Shown here: positions 35,954 through 47,404 of the stretch, piece after piece
How the letters are laid out: each line of letters opens with the position of its first letter
Position numbering within the stretch: position 1 is the stretch's first letter
Origin: Piromyces finnis
Lineage: Eukaryota; Neocallimastigomycota; Neocallimastigomycetes; Neocallimastigales; Neocallimastigaceae
Direction: 5' to 3'
NCBI GenBank assembly: GCA_002104945.1
Contig: MCFH01000027.1
Span: forward strand, 146,001-210,000
DNA: 64,000 nt
Program-made: the position numbers and the translations under genes
The notes under the pieces: model-generated
Databases searched by the model: none
Told to the model about the DNA's origin: nothing
What the model saw: the letters and a program-made list of their open reading frames with translations, nothing else

Positions 35954-36984
35954 TGTCACGAATACTAGTGAAATTACAATTTCAAGATCACTTGGAATTG
36001 TGAAATCACTTATGAAAATTCAAAATCAACAAATATTTTATTTTCAAATAAATTATAAAATTTTATTAAGAAATATTTAAAAATTTAGAAAAGGTTAAAA
36101 TATGACCTTAACCCTTAATAATTTTTATAATAAATAACTTTAACCCTTATCGTTAAAATGGAATAAGAAAAAACACGCGTATCTCCTCAACGAATGACGA
36201 TTTTTGAATAAAAATATTTTGGTTATAATTACGTTCGTTAGAAAGCCACGCTCGAGACAAACAACATATCTTAAAATCAGGTCAATATCTCTGCTGGTTC
36301 ACGAGATATTCCAATTTAAAGATATTTTGTTAGCAATGATTAATTGTTTATTCAGAGAATGATCACCCCTGATATATCAAACATAAATCATTCACTCAAA
36401 GTATAAAAAATTATTGTTTAATTAAATTAAAATTATTTTCCGGAACTAATTAACTTTATTTTATAATAATTATTTCAATAACATAATTTATAATCTTTGA
36501 ACTAGAAGATTATAATTATTAATATTATATTCAATGAATTATATTATAATTAAGAAATAATTAATATTATAAATATATAAACAATAGTTATTTTTAATAA
36601 TTAGTAGTAAGTCTTAAGTTTAGCCTTAGTATTATAAAATATATTATGAATATAATCATGTACTAAAAAGTTATTTTAGTATTAAATGTAAAATTACAAA
36701 TAGTATAAATAGTTTAGAATAGTTTTATGAATTAAATCTTTGTAAAGATTATTATCTTATTAATACTTAATAAGTATTACTATTAAATAATCTTATTATT
36801 ATATATATTCTTTAAATAAAATAAAAAGGAATTATTTTAACTATAATACATAATTTAATTATTCATTTATAAATCAATTAAGATTATTTTAATAAAACAT
36901 TTTTTTTCTAACCTAGTTATCTTTTAACCTTTTATTTAATTTAATATTTTAATATTAAATTATAAGTTTAGTAAAACTTTTACA
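35954..36984 (+). repeat. 5' LTR of element F (1031 bp)
   Basis: TGTCACGAATACTAG...AACTTTTACA. It holds a GC-richer block near 36170-36310 similar in layout to one in solo LTR H. TATAAATA is at 36704-36711. Confidence 0.92.
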
Positions 36985-36995
36985 ATAATCTTTAC
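36742..36995 (+). promoter_or_regulatory. Self-priming pair of element F
   Basis: GTAAAGATTAT (36742-36752) in the LTR is the exact reverse complement of ATAATCTTTAC (36985-36995) after the LTR. It lies 38 bases after the start of the TATA box. The sequence differs from B and E but the pairing is kept. Confidence 0.8.
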
Positions 36996-37057
36996 CGCGT
37001 TTTTTACCATAACTACCTTAGGAAAAAACTTAATTTAAAAATTTAAAAAAAAAAAAA

Positions 37058-37969
37058 ATGACTCAACCAACACCTAAACCAGTTCAACAATTCCTAAAGC
37101 CTCAAGATTTAGAAGAATTTAAGAAAAATCTTTGTGGTGAATTAGACAAGTATATCACTCAACAATTGGATAAAAATACCACCTCCTTGTTAGAACGTAT
37201 GGATGCTATGTTAAAGGAACTTAAGAGTCGTGCTAATTATACTGAAACCGAGGAATCTTCTACTGATTATGATGAAGATCATGATGTTATAATGCGTAAT
37301 AGAACCTATCCTATCAAACAAGTACCAGATCCAGGATTCTTTACTGGTGATACTACTCAGACTGAGTTATTCTGCGAACTCTGCCAAGCTACCTTTAAAA
37401 CTCCACCTAACAATCAACTATCTGAAGAAGTAAAAATTAACTTTGTTGTTGTTAGATTACGTGATTCTGCCAGAACTTGGTATCATATTAAATATAAAGA
37501 TGGTATTACTCCTATGACTATGAACGAACTATTAAGTGAATTAAACGAAGCTTTTTCAAATGTTACCAGTACCAAATTAGCCATGATTCAATTAATAGAA
37601 TTAAGACAAGCTTATGGGAAAGTGAACGACTATATTAACAAATTTAGAGATTTAAGTCGTTGTTTAGAGATAGATGACATTAGTCTTTCACTAATATTTT
37701 TAAATGGTTTACATCCAAAATATAAGAATGAAATTAAGAAAGCTGATATTTTACCTAACACTTTAAGTGAAATGGTTACAAAGTGTATAATTTTTGAAAA
37801 TTCTCTTGCTACTAATAATAAATTAAATATCAATAATAATAATAATAAAAATCAACATTACAATAAGAGAAACAATAGGAAATTCAATAAGAATAAAACC
37901 CATTATCAAAATTCAAACAATAATAATAATTATGTCAATAAAGTTCAAAAAATGAACTCAAAAAACTAA
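37058..37969 (+). CDS. gag: Element F Gag
   Basis: 303 residues from the first ATG, 73 bases after the LTR. The middle (about 85-245) is a retrotransposon-Gag capsid-like region with DPGFFTGDTTQTELFCELC, VVRLRDSARTWYHI and LNGLHPKYKNEIKKA. The C terminus is Asn/Lys-rich with no CCHC zinc knuckle, so RNA binding probably relies on the basic tail (inference). It ends in TCA AAA AAC TAA within the frameshift signal. Confidence 0.9.
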   Translation: MTQPTPKPVQQFLKPQDLEEFKKNLCGELDKYITQQLDKNTTSLLERMDAMLKELKSRANYTETEESSTDYDEDHDVIMRNRTYPIKQVPDPGFFTGDTTQTELFCELCQATFKTPPNNQLSEEVKINFVVVRLRDSARTWYHIKYKDGITPMTMNELLSELNEAFSNVTSTKLAMIQLIELRQAYGKVNDYINKFRDLSRCLEIDDISLSLIFLNGLHPKYKNEIKKADILPNTLSEMVTKCIIFENSLATNNKLNINNNNNKNQHYNKRNNRKFNKNKTHYQNSNNNNNYVNKVQKMNSKN

Positions 37970-38004
37970 GAAATGAACTCTCAAGAGAGTCTAAGAGAGT
38001 TCAT
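37960..38004 (+). promoter_or_regulatory. -1 ribosomal frameshift signal, element F
   Basis: Slippery A AAA AAC (37960-37966) in Gag phase overlaps the stop codon. Six bases later a perfect 10-bp stem ATGAACTCTC/GAGAGTTCAT follows (37973-37982 with 37995-38004). The pol frame is -1 and stays open from here. Confidence 0.85.
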
Positions 38005-41000
38005 AATACAAAAATAATACATTACAACTTTCCTACATATGACTCTAAAATAAATAAAAAATTGCCTACAACATTTTTCAACTTAAAATTTTTTATCCCA
38101 ATTAAATTAAACAAACTTTATGATTTAAAAAATTCAATTAATAAAAATCAATACAATTTAATTTTAGATAGTGGCTCATATTGCAACTTTATTTCAATCA
38201 ACTTGGTCAATAAATTAAAACTAAAACCACACAAATTATTACACTCAATTGAAATAAATGGAATTAGTGGTTCAATATTTATTGATACATACACCTTCTT
38301 ATATTTTAAGACTACTATCTATAATAATCATTCAAAATTTTTAATTACTTTTAAAGAAAAATTTCTAATTATTAAAAATCTTCCAACAGATTTGTTATTA
38401 GGCAATAAATTTTTACACAAATATCAACTACATTTTAATTATAATAAAAATTTTGTATATTCAAGTTTAAATTTTAACAATTTTAAAAAATTAAATTCTA
38501 ATAAAATTATATATAAAATTAATAAAAACCGATTGAATAAATCCAAAAATTTAAAAATTAAAAACATTAAACATAATAAATTAACTTTCAATACATCTTT
38601 TAATAATTTGAAAAATTGCTCTAAACCAAAATATCAAAATTTCAGCTATAATTACTTTATTCACTCATTTTTAGCTAATAGTGAAAAAGATTATAATACT
38701 GATGATGAAGATGATAATGAAGAAGACTTCAAATTAGAAGAAGTACCAGAACCATATCGTGATTTAGCGGAAGTTTTCAGCAAGGTTAAGGCTGATAAAC
38801 TACCACCACATAGGCTAACGGATTGTAAAATCGTTTTACAAAAAGATGCTTCTTTACATTATGGTCCTATATATCCTCTATCTGAAGATGAATCTCTAGT
38901 TCTTAAAGAATACATAGATGAAAATCTCAAGAAAGGATTCATTAGACCATCTGAATCTCCAGCTGGTTATCCTGTTTTATTTCAGAAAAAGAAGGATGGA
39001 TCGTTACGTCTTTGTATTGATTACAAAAAATTAAATGCAGTTACAATTCGCAATTCTTACCCACTTCCTCTAATTACTGATATTATCGAAAGAGTGAAAG
39101 GTGCTAAATTTTTTTCAAAATTAGATCTTCGTTCTGCTTACAATTTAGTGCGTATTCGTGAAGGAGACGAATATAAGACAGCTTTTAGAACTAAATATGG
39201 TCACTATGAATATTTAGTAATGCCTTTTGGTTTAAGAAATGCCCCTGCTACATTTCAATCATTTATTAATTCAGTATTACGCCCTTATTTAGAAAAATTT
39301 GTTATTTTATATTTAGATGATATTCTGATTTACTCGGAAACATTAGATGAACATATACAACATGTTCGTACTGTTCTCCAAACATTGCTCAAAAATAATT
39401 TATTTGCTAAATTAAAGAAATGTGAATTTCACAAGCCAGAAGTTGAATTTTTAGGACACGTTATATCAGGCAATGGTATATCTACTGATCCAAAGAAAAT
39501 TAAATCTGTCCAAGAATGGCCTACACCTAATTGTGTAAAAGATGTTCAACGCTTTGTTGGATTATGCAACTATTATAGAAGATTTATAAAAGATTTTGCT
39601 ACTATTGCTAAACCGCTTCACAATTTAACAAAGAAAAATACTAGTTTTAATTGGAATGATAAATGTAATAACTCATTTTTAGAATTAAAAAAGAGACTAA
39701 TCTCTTCACCTATTTTATTACATCCAGATCCAACCAAACCATTTATTGTCGAATGCGATGCTAGTAATTTTGCCATTGGTTGTATACTTTCTCAAAAGGA
39801 TGAAGATAACAAATTACATCCTGTAGCATATTATTCAAGATGTTTAAACAATGCTGAATTAAATTATTCAATTACTGAAAAGGAACTTTTAGCTATAAAA
39901 TGTGCATTTTCTACCTGGAGACATTTATTACTAGGTGCTAAATACCAAGTAACCGTTTTTACTGACCATAAAAACCTTCTATACACCTTAGGTGGTAAAG
40001 TCGGAAACCAACGTCAACATCGTTGGCATTTATTTTTCCAAGAATATAATTTTCAATTAATATACCGCCAAGGAAGAAAAAATGGTAAACCTGATAGTTT
40101 GTCAAGAAGACCTGATTACGAGAAAAATAATGTTGAACCTAAACCAGAACATATATTAGATTATAAAAACGTTCCCGATACTCCATGTTTTGTTGGTATT
40201 GTTGGTTCTCTCATTGATCAAATAATAGAAAATTATAAGGATGATGAAAATGCGAATAATATTTATCTTTACTTTAGTCCTAATAATGCTAATCAAGGTT
40301 ACTTTTACAGACCTTTCAGAAAAATGGAAAAATTTAAAATAAAAAATAATTTAATTTTATATAATAATTTAATTTATGTACCAGAAAAACTTCATGTAGA
40401 TATTTTAACCAGGTACCATGATAACGCTACTGCTGGACATTTAGGTATTCGAAGAACTGAAGAACTAATTAACCGTAATTTTTGGTGGCCCAAAATGCAT
40501 CAAGATATCGTAAATTTTGTCAATTCTTGCGAACAATGTTCCAGAAATAAAGTTAATAGACATAAAAGATATGATCTTTTAAGACCTTTAGAAATTCCTG
40601 ATCGCCCTTGGAAATCTATTGAAATCGATTTTCTTTGTGGTCTCCCTGAATCAAAAAAGTTTTCCGTTATAATGGTTGTTGTAGATCGCTTTTCAAAAAT
40701 GATTCACCTTATTCCGTTCAAAGAAATACCTACAGCTGAAGAAACTGCCAAAGCTTTCCTAAAAAATATTTTTAAACTCCATGGACTACCTACAGATATT
40801 TATACGGACAGAGGAACACAATTTACTAGTGCTTTATGGATAGAAATTATGGAAAAATTGCGTGTTAAGCCAAAAATAGCTACCACAGATCACCATGAGA
40901 CCGTTGGTCAAGTAGAACGTTGTAACTCTTTCATTGAACAATATTTACGTTGCTATTCAAGAACATTTTTCCACGATGACTGGATTGAATGGTTACATCT

Positions 41001-41667
41001 AGCTGAATTTGTTTATAATAATACAGTTCACGAATCTACAAAACAAACTCCATTTTTCATTAATTATGGATTCCACCCACCTATGGATGATGTCTTTTTG
41101 TTTCAAGGTTCTGATTCAAACTTTAAATACATTAAAGATGTTAGTAAAAATTTCCTTTTAGTTAAAGATGTTTTGCTTAGATCTCAAGATTTATACAAAA
41201 GAGCTGCCGATAAGAAAAGAATTATTGCTCCTGAATTGAATGAAGGACAAAAAGTTTGGATTCATGCACCTCCTGCTTTTGCTACTACTGAAAATGCCAA
41301 ACTAGCGCCTCGTAAGTATGGTCCTTACAAGGTTTTAGAAGTTTTAAACAATGGTAATTATAAAATAGATATTTCAAATTCACCTTTTCCAAAACACCAC
41401 CCTGTATTTCACATATCGGAACTTGAACCTTATGTATCTACGCCAGATAAATTTAAAAATAGATTTAAATATAAAGAAACTAATGCAGAAATTATAGAAA
41501 TTGGTGACTTTAGGACAAATTATAAAGAAAAACGCTACGAATATAAAATTCGTTATAAACACCGCCTAAGTTGGCACTGGGTTCCTGCTACAGTAATAGA
41601 AAGTGACCCAAGATATCAAGAATTATTAATTCAATTCAATAAAAGTATTAGAAAACACAAAATCTAA
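37966..41667 (+). CDS. pol: Element F Pol: protease, RT, RNase H, integrase, chromodomain-like end
   Basis: Read in the -1 frame (1233 codons plus stop) with no internal stop. An ATG-less start near 38062 is not a true start. Protease has LILDSGSYCNFI. After a Lys/Asn-rich linker, RT shows GPIYPLSEDESLVLK, LCIDYKKLNAVTIRNSYPLP and LYLDDILIYS (YLDD at 39310). RNase H has VECDASNFAIGCILSQ and TDHKNLLY. Integrase has HDNATAGHLG...CEQCSRNK and DDE core IEIDFLCGLP, YTDRGTQFTS, HHETVGQVERCN. The last 70 residues, with EIGDFRTNYKEKRYEYKIRY and HWVPATVI, look chromodomain-like. The protein is complete by length and motifs. Confidence 0.92.
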   Translation, partial: LRNELSRESKRVHNTKIIHYNFPTYDSKINKKLPTTFFNLKFFIPIKLNKLYDLKNSINKNQYNLILDSGSYCNFISINLVNKLKLKPHKLLHSIEINGISGSIFIDTYTFLYFKTTIYNNHSKFLITFKEKFLIIKNLPTDLLLGNKFLHKYQLHFNYNKNFVYSSLNFNNFKKLNSNKIIYKINKNRLNKSKNLKIKNIKHNKLTFNTSFNNLKNCSKPKYQNFSYNYFIHSFLANSEKDYNTDDEDDNEEDFKLEEVPEPYRDLAEVFSKVKADKLPPHRLTDCKIVLQKDASLHYGPIYPLSEDESLVLKEYIDENLKKGFIRPSESPAGYPVLFQKKKDGSLRLCIDYKKLNAVTIRNSYPLPLITDIIERVKGAKFFSKLDLRSAYNLVRIREGDEYKTAFRTKYGHYEYLVMPFGLRNAPATFQSFINSVLRPYLEKFVILYLDDILIYSETLDEHIQHVRTVLQTLLKNNLFAKLKKCEFHKPEVEFLGHVISGNGISTDPKKIKSVQEWPTPNCVKDVQRFVGLCNYYRRFIKDFATIAKPLHNLTKKNTSFNWNDKCNNSFLELKKRLISSPILLHPDPTKPFIVECDASNFAIGCILSQKDEDNKLHPVAYYSRCLNNAELNYSITEKELLAIKCAFSTWRHLLLGAKYQVTVFTDHKNLLYTLGGKVGNQRQHRWHLFFQEYNFQLIYRQGRKNGKPDSLSRRPDYEKNNVEPKPEHILDYKNVPDTPCFVGIVGSLIDQIIENYKDDENANNIYLYFSPNNANQGYFYRPFRKMEKFKIKNNLILYNNLIYVPEKLHVDILTRYHDNATAGHLGIRRTEELINRNFWWPKMHQDIVNFVNSCEQCSRNKVNRHKRYDLLRPLEIPDRPWKSIEIDFLCGLPESKKFSVIMVVVDRFSKMIHLIPFKEIPTAEETAKAFLKNIFKLHGLPTDIYTDRGTQFTSALWIEIMEKLRVKPKIATTDHHETVGQVERCNSFIEQYLRCYSRTFFHDDWIEWLHLAEFVYNNTVHESTKQTPFFINYGFHPPMDDVFLFQGSDSNFKYIKDVSKNFLLVKDVLLRSQDLYKRAADKKRIIAPELNEGQKVWIHAPPAFATTENAKLAPRKYGPYKVLEVLNNGNYKIDISNSPFPKHHPVFHISELEPYVSTPDKFKNRFKYKETNAEIIEIGDFRTNYKEKRYEYKIRYKHRLSWHWVPATVIESDPRYQELLIQFNKSIRKHKI

Positions 41668-42591
41668 TTCTTTAAATTGCATTTCAACAATTTTATTTTT
41701 TAAAAATTTATTAATATCTTTCACTAACATTATGTTTTATTATAATTTGTATTACTCATCTAATACATTTCAACACAAATTTCAAAAATTTTTTCTATGA
41801 ATGTTAAATTTCAATTCAATAATTTTTGATCCAACAATTTTATCAATTTATTTAATTTAAAACACAAAATTTTTATAATGAAAATTAAATATTTAAAGAG
41901 AATAATTTTCAATTTATTTTAGCAGTACAATTACAAATATTTATATGTTGTTAATGCTTATTTTATTCTCTATTCAATAGTATCAATTTCAATATTGTCA
42001 CTATCTCGATCGATCATTAAAATCAATATTCTTTCAGTGACATTTTTTCAAAAAGTTTAGTTCAAAATTTTTTTTTGTATTTAATGAAAAAATTTTTTAT
42101 TATTAAAAATTTTTCAAAAATTTCAAAAATTTTTTTTTTTTTTCAAAATCATATTAATTAAAGTTTATTTGATCAATTTTTGAAATTTCAATTATTTTAG
42201 CAAATGTTAACATTTTTCAAAAATAAAAAGTGTTTCAATATCCTAGGAATAATATTTCTTATTCAAATTTTAATTTTTCGTACGAATTTCAATTTTTTCA
42301 CTCAATGATCAATTTAAATTTCAACATTTCTTTCAAAAATTTTATGAATTTGACTGAATGTTACACAAGAAAATGTTTTTTAATTTTATTTCATATATTG
42401 CAATATATTCAACATATTATATTAAATATATTCTTTATTTAGTTACCATTTTATTTCATGTTACACATACAACTATATATTGGTTTATATTTAATATATA
42501 CTACTTCAATTTATTTCAATTATACTTTATTATACAATTTTATTTTATATTATTTCAATCGCCTGGTATTCGATTTTTTTTGGCGGAGCGA
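41668..42591 (+). other. Untranslated 3' region of element F
   Basis: A 924-bp stretch between the pol stop and the 3' LTR, rich in TTTCAAAAATTT-type words. No protein family is seen. The last bases, GGCGGAGCGA, form a plausible polypurine primer next to the LTR. Confidence 0.6.
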
Positions 42592-43891
42592 TGTCACGAA
42601 TACTAGTGAAATTACAATTTCAAGATCACTTGGAATTGTGAAATCACTTATGAAAATTCAAAATCAACAAATATTTTATTTTCAAATAAATTATAAAATT
42701 TTATTAAGAAATATTTAAAAATTTAGAAAAGGTTAAAATATGACCTTAACCCTTAATAATTTTTATAATAAATAACTTTAACCCTTATCGTTAAAATGGA
42801 ATAAGAAAAAACACGCGTATCTCCTCAACGAATGACGATTTTTGAATAAAAATATTTTGGTTATAATTACGTTCGTTAGAAAGCCACGCTCGAGACAAAC
42901 AACATATCTTAAAATCAGGTCAATATCTCTGCTGGTTCACGAGATATTCCAATTTAAAGATATTTTGTTAGCAATGATTAATTGTTTATTCAGAGAATGA
43001 TCACCCCTGATATATCAAACATAAATCATTCACTCAAAGTATAAAAATTATTGTTTAATTAAATCAAAATTATTTTCCGGAACTAATTAACTTTATTTTA
43101 TAATAATTATTTCAATAACATAATTTATAATCTTTGAACTAGAGGATTATAATTATTGATATTATATTCAATGAATTATATTATAATTAAGAAATAATTA
43201 ATATTATGAATATTATAAACAATAGTTATTTTTTAATAATTAGGAATAAGTCTTAAGTTTAGTTTAAGTATTATAAAATATATTATGAATATAATCATGT
43301 ATTGAAAAATTATTTTATTATTAAATGTAAAATTACAAATAGTATAAATAGTTTAGAATAGTTATGAAATTAAAATCTTTGTAAAAATTATTAACTATAA
43401 ATTATTAACTATAAATTATTAACTATAAATTATTAACCAAAAATTATTAACCATAAATTATTAAATTATTAACTATAAATTATTAACTATAAATTATTAA
43501 CCAAAAATTATTAACCATAAATTATTAAATTATTAACTATAAATTATTAACTATAAATTATTAACCAAAAATTATTAACCATAAATTATTAAATTATTAA
43601 CTATAAATTATTAACTAAAGATTATTAACTATAGATTATTAACTATTAATAATAATTAATACTTAATGAGTATTACTACTAAATAATCTTATTATTATAT
43701 ATTTTAGCAATATATTATTAAATAAAATAAAAGAAATTATTTTAACCATAATATATAATTTAATTATTCATTTATAAATCAATTAAGATTATTTTAATAA
43801 AACATTTTTTTTTTCTAACCTAGTTATCTTTTAACCTTTTATTTAATTTAATATTTTAATATTAAATTATAAGTTTAGTAAAACTTTTACA
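42592..43891 (+). repeat. 3' LTR of element F (1300 bp)
   Basis: Same start and end as the 5' LTR but enlarged by a tandem repeat (43387-43640). The self-priming word reads GTAAAAATTAT here, one mismatch from the 5' LTR copy. Confidence 0.9.
43387..43640 (+). repeat. 64-bp higher-order repeat in the F 3' LTR
   Basis: 14-bp words AACTATAAATTATT, AACCAAAAATTATT and AACCATAAATTATT plus an 8-bp AAATTATT form a 64-bp unit repeated about three times. It is absent from the 5' LTR. Confidence 0.85.
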
Positions 43892-44648
43892 TTTTAAGTT
43901 AACCCTAAAAGTAACTTAAAACAAGTTATAGTTTAATTAAGTACTTTACCAAAATTCTTAAATAAAATTAATCCTAAACACTGCATATGTTTTGATTATT
44001 GAAAGAAAATAATAAACTTTAATTAATCGAGATCAAAATATATAACTTTTGTTAAATTAATTGTTAAATTAAATGTTTAATAACTTCGTTAGTAAATTAC
44101 ACTTTAAAAGTAAACAAATATAATAATTCATGTTATAAAATAATATAATTAAACACTTTTATTAAAATACTAAAAATAATTATTACTTTAATTAATTGTA
44201 AAATAAACAACTTTTTATATTCTTTAACTTTTAATTATTTCTTTTATTGTTATTTCTAATTACTTTTATTGTAAATAGTTATTAATTTTATTGTTTTAAT
44301 GTAAATAGTTTAAATTCAAAAGAAAATATAAATACATGTAAATATTCTTATTTTAATCATTATTATTATTATTAATAAAGAAATATTATATAGTTAGATT
44401 AATATTTTATAATTTTAATAATCACTTTTATACTTAAATAAATAAAAAATTTTAAATATTTAAATATTAGAAAAACAAGTGTTTCTAATAAAACAATTTA
44501 GTGTTTTAACAAAACAATTTTATTAATTTTTATAAAAACGATTTTAAATCTTAATCAATATAACTTATATAGTTATAACAAAAGATATAATATAATAATC
44601 ACTTTTTGAAGTAAAATTCAAAATTAAGATTATTATCAAATTATATCA
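43892..44648 (+). repeat. LTR remnant, lineage 1-like
   Basis: It contains TATAAATACATGTAA (about 44328), a promoter word shared with the B, C and E LTRs, and ends TATATCA before a T run, like other lineage 1 LTRs. Its left end abuts F and no start was found. Confidence 0.5.
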
Positions 44649-44704
44649 TTTTTTGATAAATAATAATTATAAATATATTATACATTTGATATTAGTAGAA
44701 AATT

Positions 44705-45848
44705 TGTGAAGATATTAACTGGATTTAAAACAAATTCAGATAATATCTATAATTAATTAAACATAATAATTATAATTAAATAATTTCAATAATTATTTTA
44801 AAACACTTTTAAAAGTCACCTTTTAAATTTTGATTCAGTGAAAGGGTTATGATTTCAAAAATTTAATATCAATACACTATAACCCTTAACCAAAAATAAG
44901 CAAGTACGAAATAAGGTGTAACTCGCCAAAAACGATCGCTACGGCTGTAAGTGCTACGGTGATGAAACTAGGTTTATTGGAAAGCTTAGGAAGAAAGCTA
45001 CAATTTGGTACAATCGCGGTCCTTCTAACTGATCATTTAAGGAAGTTATGATCATTTAAAGATTTTATTAGGTAAATTAAAATCAATATGATATCAAGTA
45101 TGGATCATAAATATTTCTTATGACTTGATGAAATTAAAAATATATCAATAGGAATTTTAGTTATATTAATTTAATTAATGATAACGATTGTTACTAAAAA
45201 TAGAACTAGACCCATTTAGGTGTAACAGTTAACACCTATAAATTAAATAATCTTAATTATTATAAAATAGGTTAACGGCAAGTTTTATTAGAAATAATTT
45301 TGAAAATAATAATTATTTAATTATAACAAATATGTTATGGTAATATCAATTAATAATGATGAATTATTAATTGAATAGTTTTTATAATTACTAATTAGGA
45401 TCAACTGTTTAAATGATTAATCATATGTTTATTTTATTTTATGTCATGACAAACAAACAAACAAACAAACAAACAAACAAACAATCTTATTACTTATTTA
45501 ATTATATTACTAATATATTACATGTAATACTTTATTCTTATTAATATCAATTTAATAATCTGAACAAAGAATATAAAAGAGAATGAATTGAATTCGATTT
45601 TAATTCTTTGTAAAGATTATAGTTATAATCTTAATTATATAGTTACTTATAATATCATTTATATTATTATTATTAAATAAATAAAAAATTTATAAAAAGT
45701 TATTTTAAAGTAAATATAAATTTTTCATTTTTCATTTGAGAGTTGAAGGTGTTATTTTATAATTAAATTTAATTTCTTAAAAAACATTTTTACTATATAA
45801 TTAATAACATTCTGACCTGGCCGCATAACCAAACCCAAAAACTTAACA
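44705..45848 (+). repeat. Solo LTR H inside the G 5' LTR
   Basis: TGTGAAGATATT...AACTTAACA, 1144 bp, flanked by AATT on both sides, while the G 3' LTR is uninterrupted at this point. It has TATAAAAGAG followed by TTTGTAAAGATTATAG, similar to the F start-site region, so it probably belongs to lineage 2. A CAAA microsatellite lies at about 45450-45482. Confidence 0.8.
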
Positions 45849-46563
45849 AATTTTTATTATAAAATATTTATTAAATAATTTTATATAGTTTATTATAAAA
45901 ATATAATTTACATAAAATCAAATATTTTATAAATTTATATATTTGATTGGGTTAAATTATAAAAATAATTTTTATTATAAAGAATAATAATAATTTTTAG
46001 TAGAAAATGAGAAGACTTAGATTACTAATAATAAGTTAAATTTTAATAATAGTTAATATAATTAATTAGTGAATACATAATAATATTTAAAAGACAAAAA
46101 ATAAGTTTTTATATAATAAAAATTATTGTTAAAAAGAGCGTAAGAACAATAAATAAAAGAAAATATAAAAACGAAATTAAACTTGTCTAATTTGTAATTA
46201 TTGTGTTAATAATAAATAATATTTTATAGAATAAATCTGGTGTTATTATTCTATATAAATATTATTAAAATAATAAAACTATTAAAATTATAAAATAACT
46301 TAAAATAAATAAATAAAACTAGTAGATATTGTTAAAGCTCGTACAATAGCTGTCGAGATAAAACAATATAAGATAACAGAAGAAGTAGTTAAAAAGTTGT
46401 AATATAACTACCAATCCGTTATCAAGTGGTGGAGAACCTCAGTCGTCCCGTGGGAAAGCCGAAAATTTAAATAATTCCTATTAATTAGTATATTTAGTAT
46501 AATTATCTTATTTATTTACTAAATATGACTGAAAATTAAAACAATTTTGAAAGAGCCGCTAGT

Positions 46564-47379
46564 ATGGCTAAAGAAATAAGCCCTCTTGGCAAGAAAGATA
46601 CTAAGTTCTTCAGATGGAAAATGGAACTTGAAGATATCTTAGAAGACTTAGCTCTTTCTGAAAAAGAAAAGAAGAGAATTGCTTTGCTTGCTACTACCGG
46701 TAACTCAAAGGATCTTTGTAGTGATATTTATTATGAAGATAGATCCCTATCTTATAATGAATTTATCAATAAAATATCTAACTTATTTGAGGATGATAAA
46801 ACCTCTAATAGAAACCTAAATAAGTTAGAAAAAATAAAAGTAAACAAAAGCTCTGTTAGAGAATTTAACCGTTCTTTTAACGACCTTTTGAAAGAAATTA
46901 AAGAAAGGGACAAGCCTTCTGAAGAAAGACTTGTTTTTCTTTATACAAAAGCTTTTAATAGGAGAACTTCTATATTAAATTCTCTTATTAACAAACAACC
47001 AAAAACTTTAAAGGATGCTATGATCATTGCTATTAAAGCAGATGAGCTTCTATCTGCTTATGAAAGTGACGATGATTATGTACCCAATAAAAGAACTCAA
47101 AACAAAAATAATTATTATAAGAGAAAAACAGAAGTTGAAGATAAAACCTCTTATAATAATAACGAAAATAATAGTAGTACTGATAATGAAAAGACTACTA
47201 AAGAAGAAGCTAAAGAATCAGATCTGGACGCTTTGACCAAAAGCTTTGCCCAGATGAAAATTCATATCTGCCACCGTTGTAACCAGAAAGGACATGATTC
47301 CCGCTTCTGCCCAAACGAAATGACCGATGTGAACAAAATCATAGCTACCCTCCTCAAAACCCAAAACCATTTAAATTAA
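46564..47379 (+). CDS. gag: Element G Gag
   Basis: 271 residues with a helical capsid-like part (about 1-165) and zinc knuckle CHRCNQKGHDSRFC (236-249). An in-frame ATG at 46525 is followed after three codons by TAA (46537), and the frame then reads on into this ATG. The original start may therefore have been 46525 with a later nonsense mutation, or the short upstream frame is regulatory. It ends TTA AAT TAA in the frameshift signal. Confidence 0.88.
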   Translation: MAKEISPLGKKDTKFFRWKMELEDILEDLALSEKEKKRIALLATTGNSKDLCSDIYYEDRSLSYNEFINKISNLFEDDKTSNRNLNKLEKIKVNKSSVREFNRSFNDLLKEIKERDKPSEERLVFLYTKAFNRRTSILNSLINKQPKTLKDAMIIAIKADELLSAYESDDDYVPNKRTQNKNNYYKRKTEVEDKTSYNNNENNSSTDNEKTTKEEAKESDLDALTKSFAQMKIHICHRCNQKGHDSRFCPNEMTDVNKIIATLLKTQNHLN

Positions 47380-47404
47380 ATGGGGGAAGTTCTCAATCTT
47401 CCCC
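47370..47404 (+). promoter_or_regulatory. -1 ribosomal frameshift signal, element G
   Basis: Slippery T TTA AAT (47370-47376) in Gag phase, then after six bases a 7-bp hairpin GGGGAAG/CTTCCCC (47383-47389 with 47398-47404). The downstream frame is -1 and open. Confidence 0.8.

Larger units (their letters stand above)
35954..43891 (+). mobile_element. Element F: self-priming Ty3/gypsy element, gag and pol in separate frames
   Basis: LTRs at 35954-36984 (1031 bp) and 42592-43891 (1300 bp) flank Gag (37058) and Pol (to 41667), with a 0.9-kb untranslated 3' part. The 3' LTR is longer because of a 64-bp tandem repeat, and the LTRs differ at several other sites, so F is older than A, B or C. The flanks (TTAAT and TTTTA) do not form a target duplication, suggesting later rearrangement at one end. 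Confidence 0.9.

Noticed and set aside
42230-42718. Three short plus-strand frames near the end of F.
   Set aside because: They lie in the untranslated 3' part, cross into the LTR, and are Phe/Tyr/Ile-rich AT-codon runs without family features.
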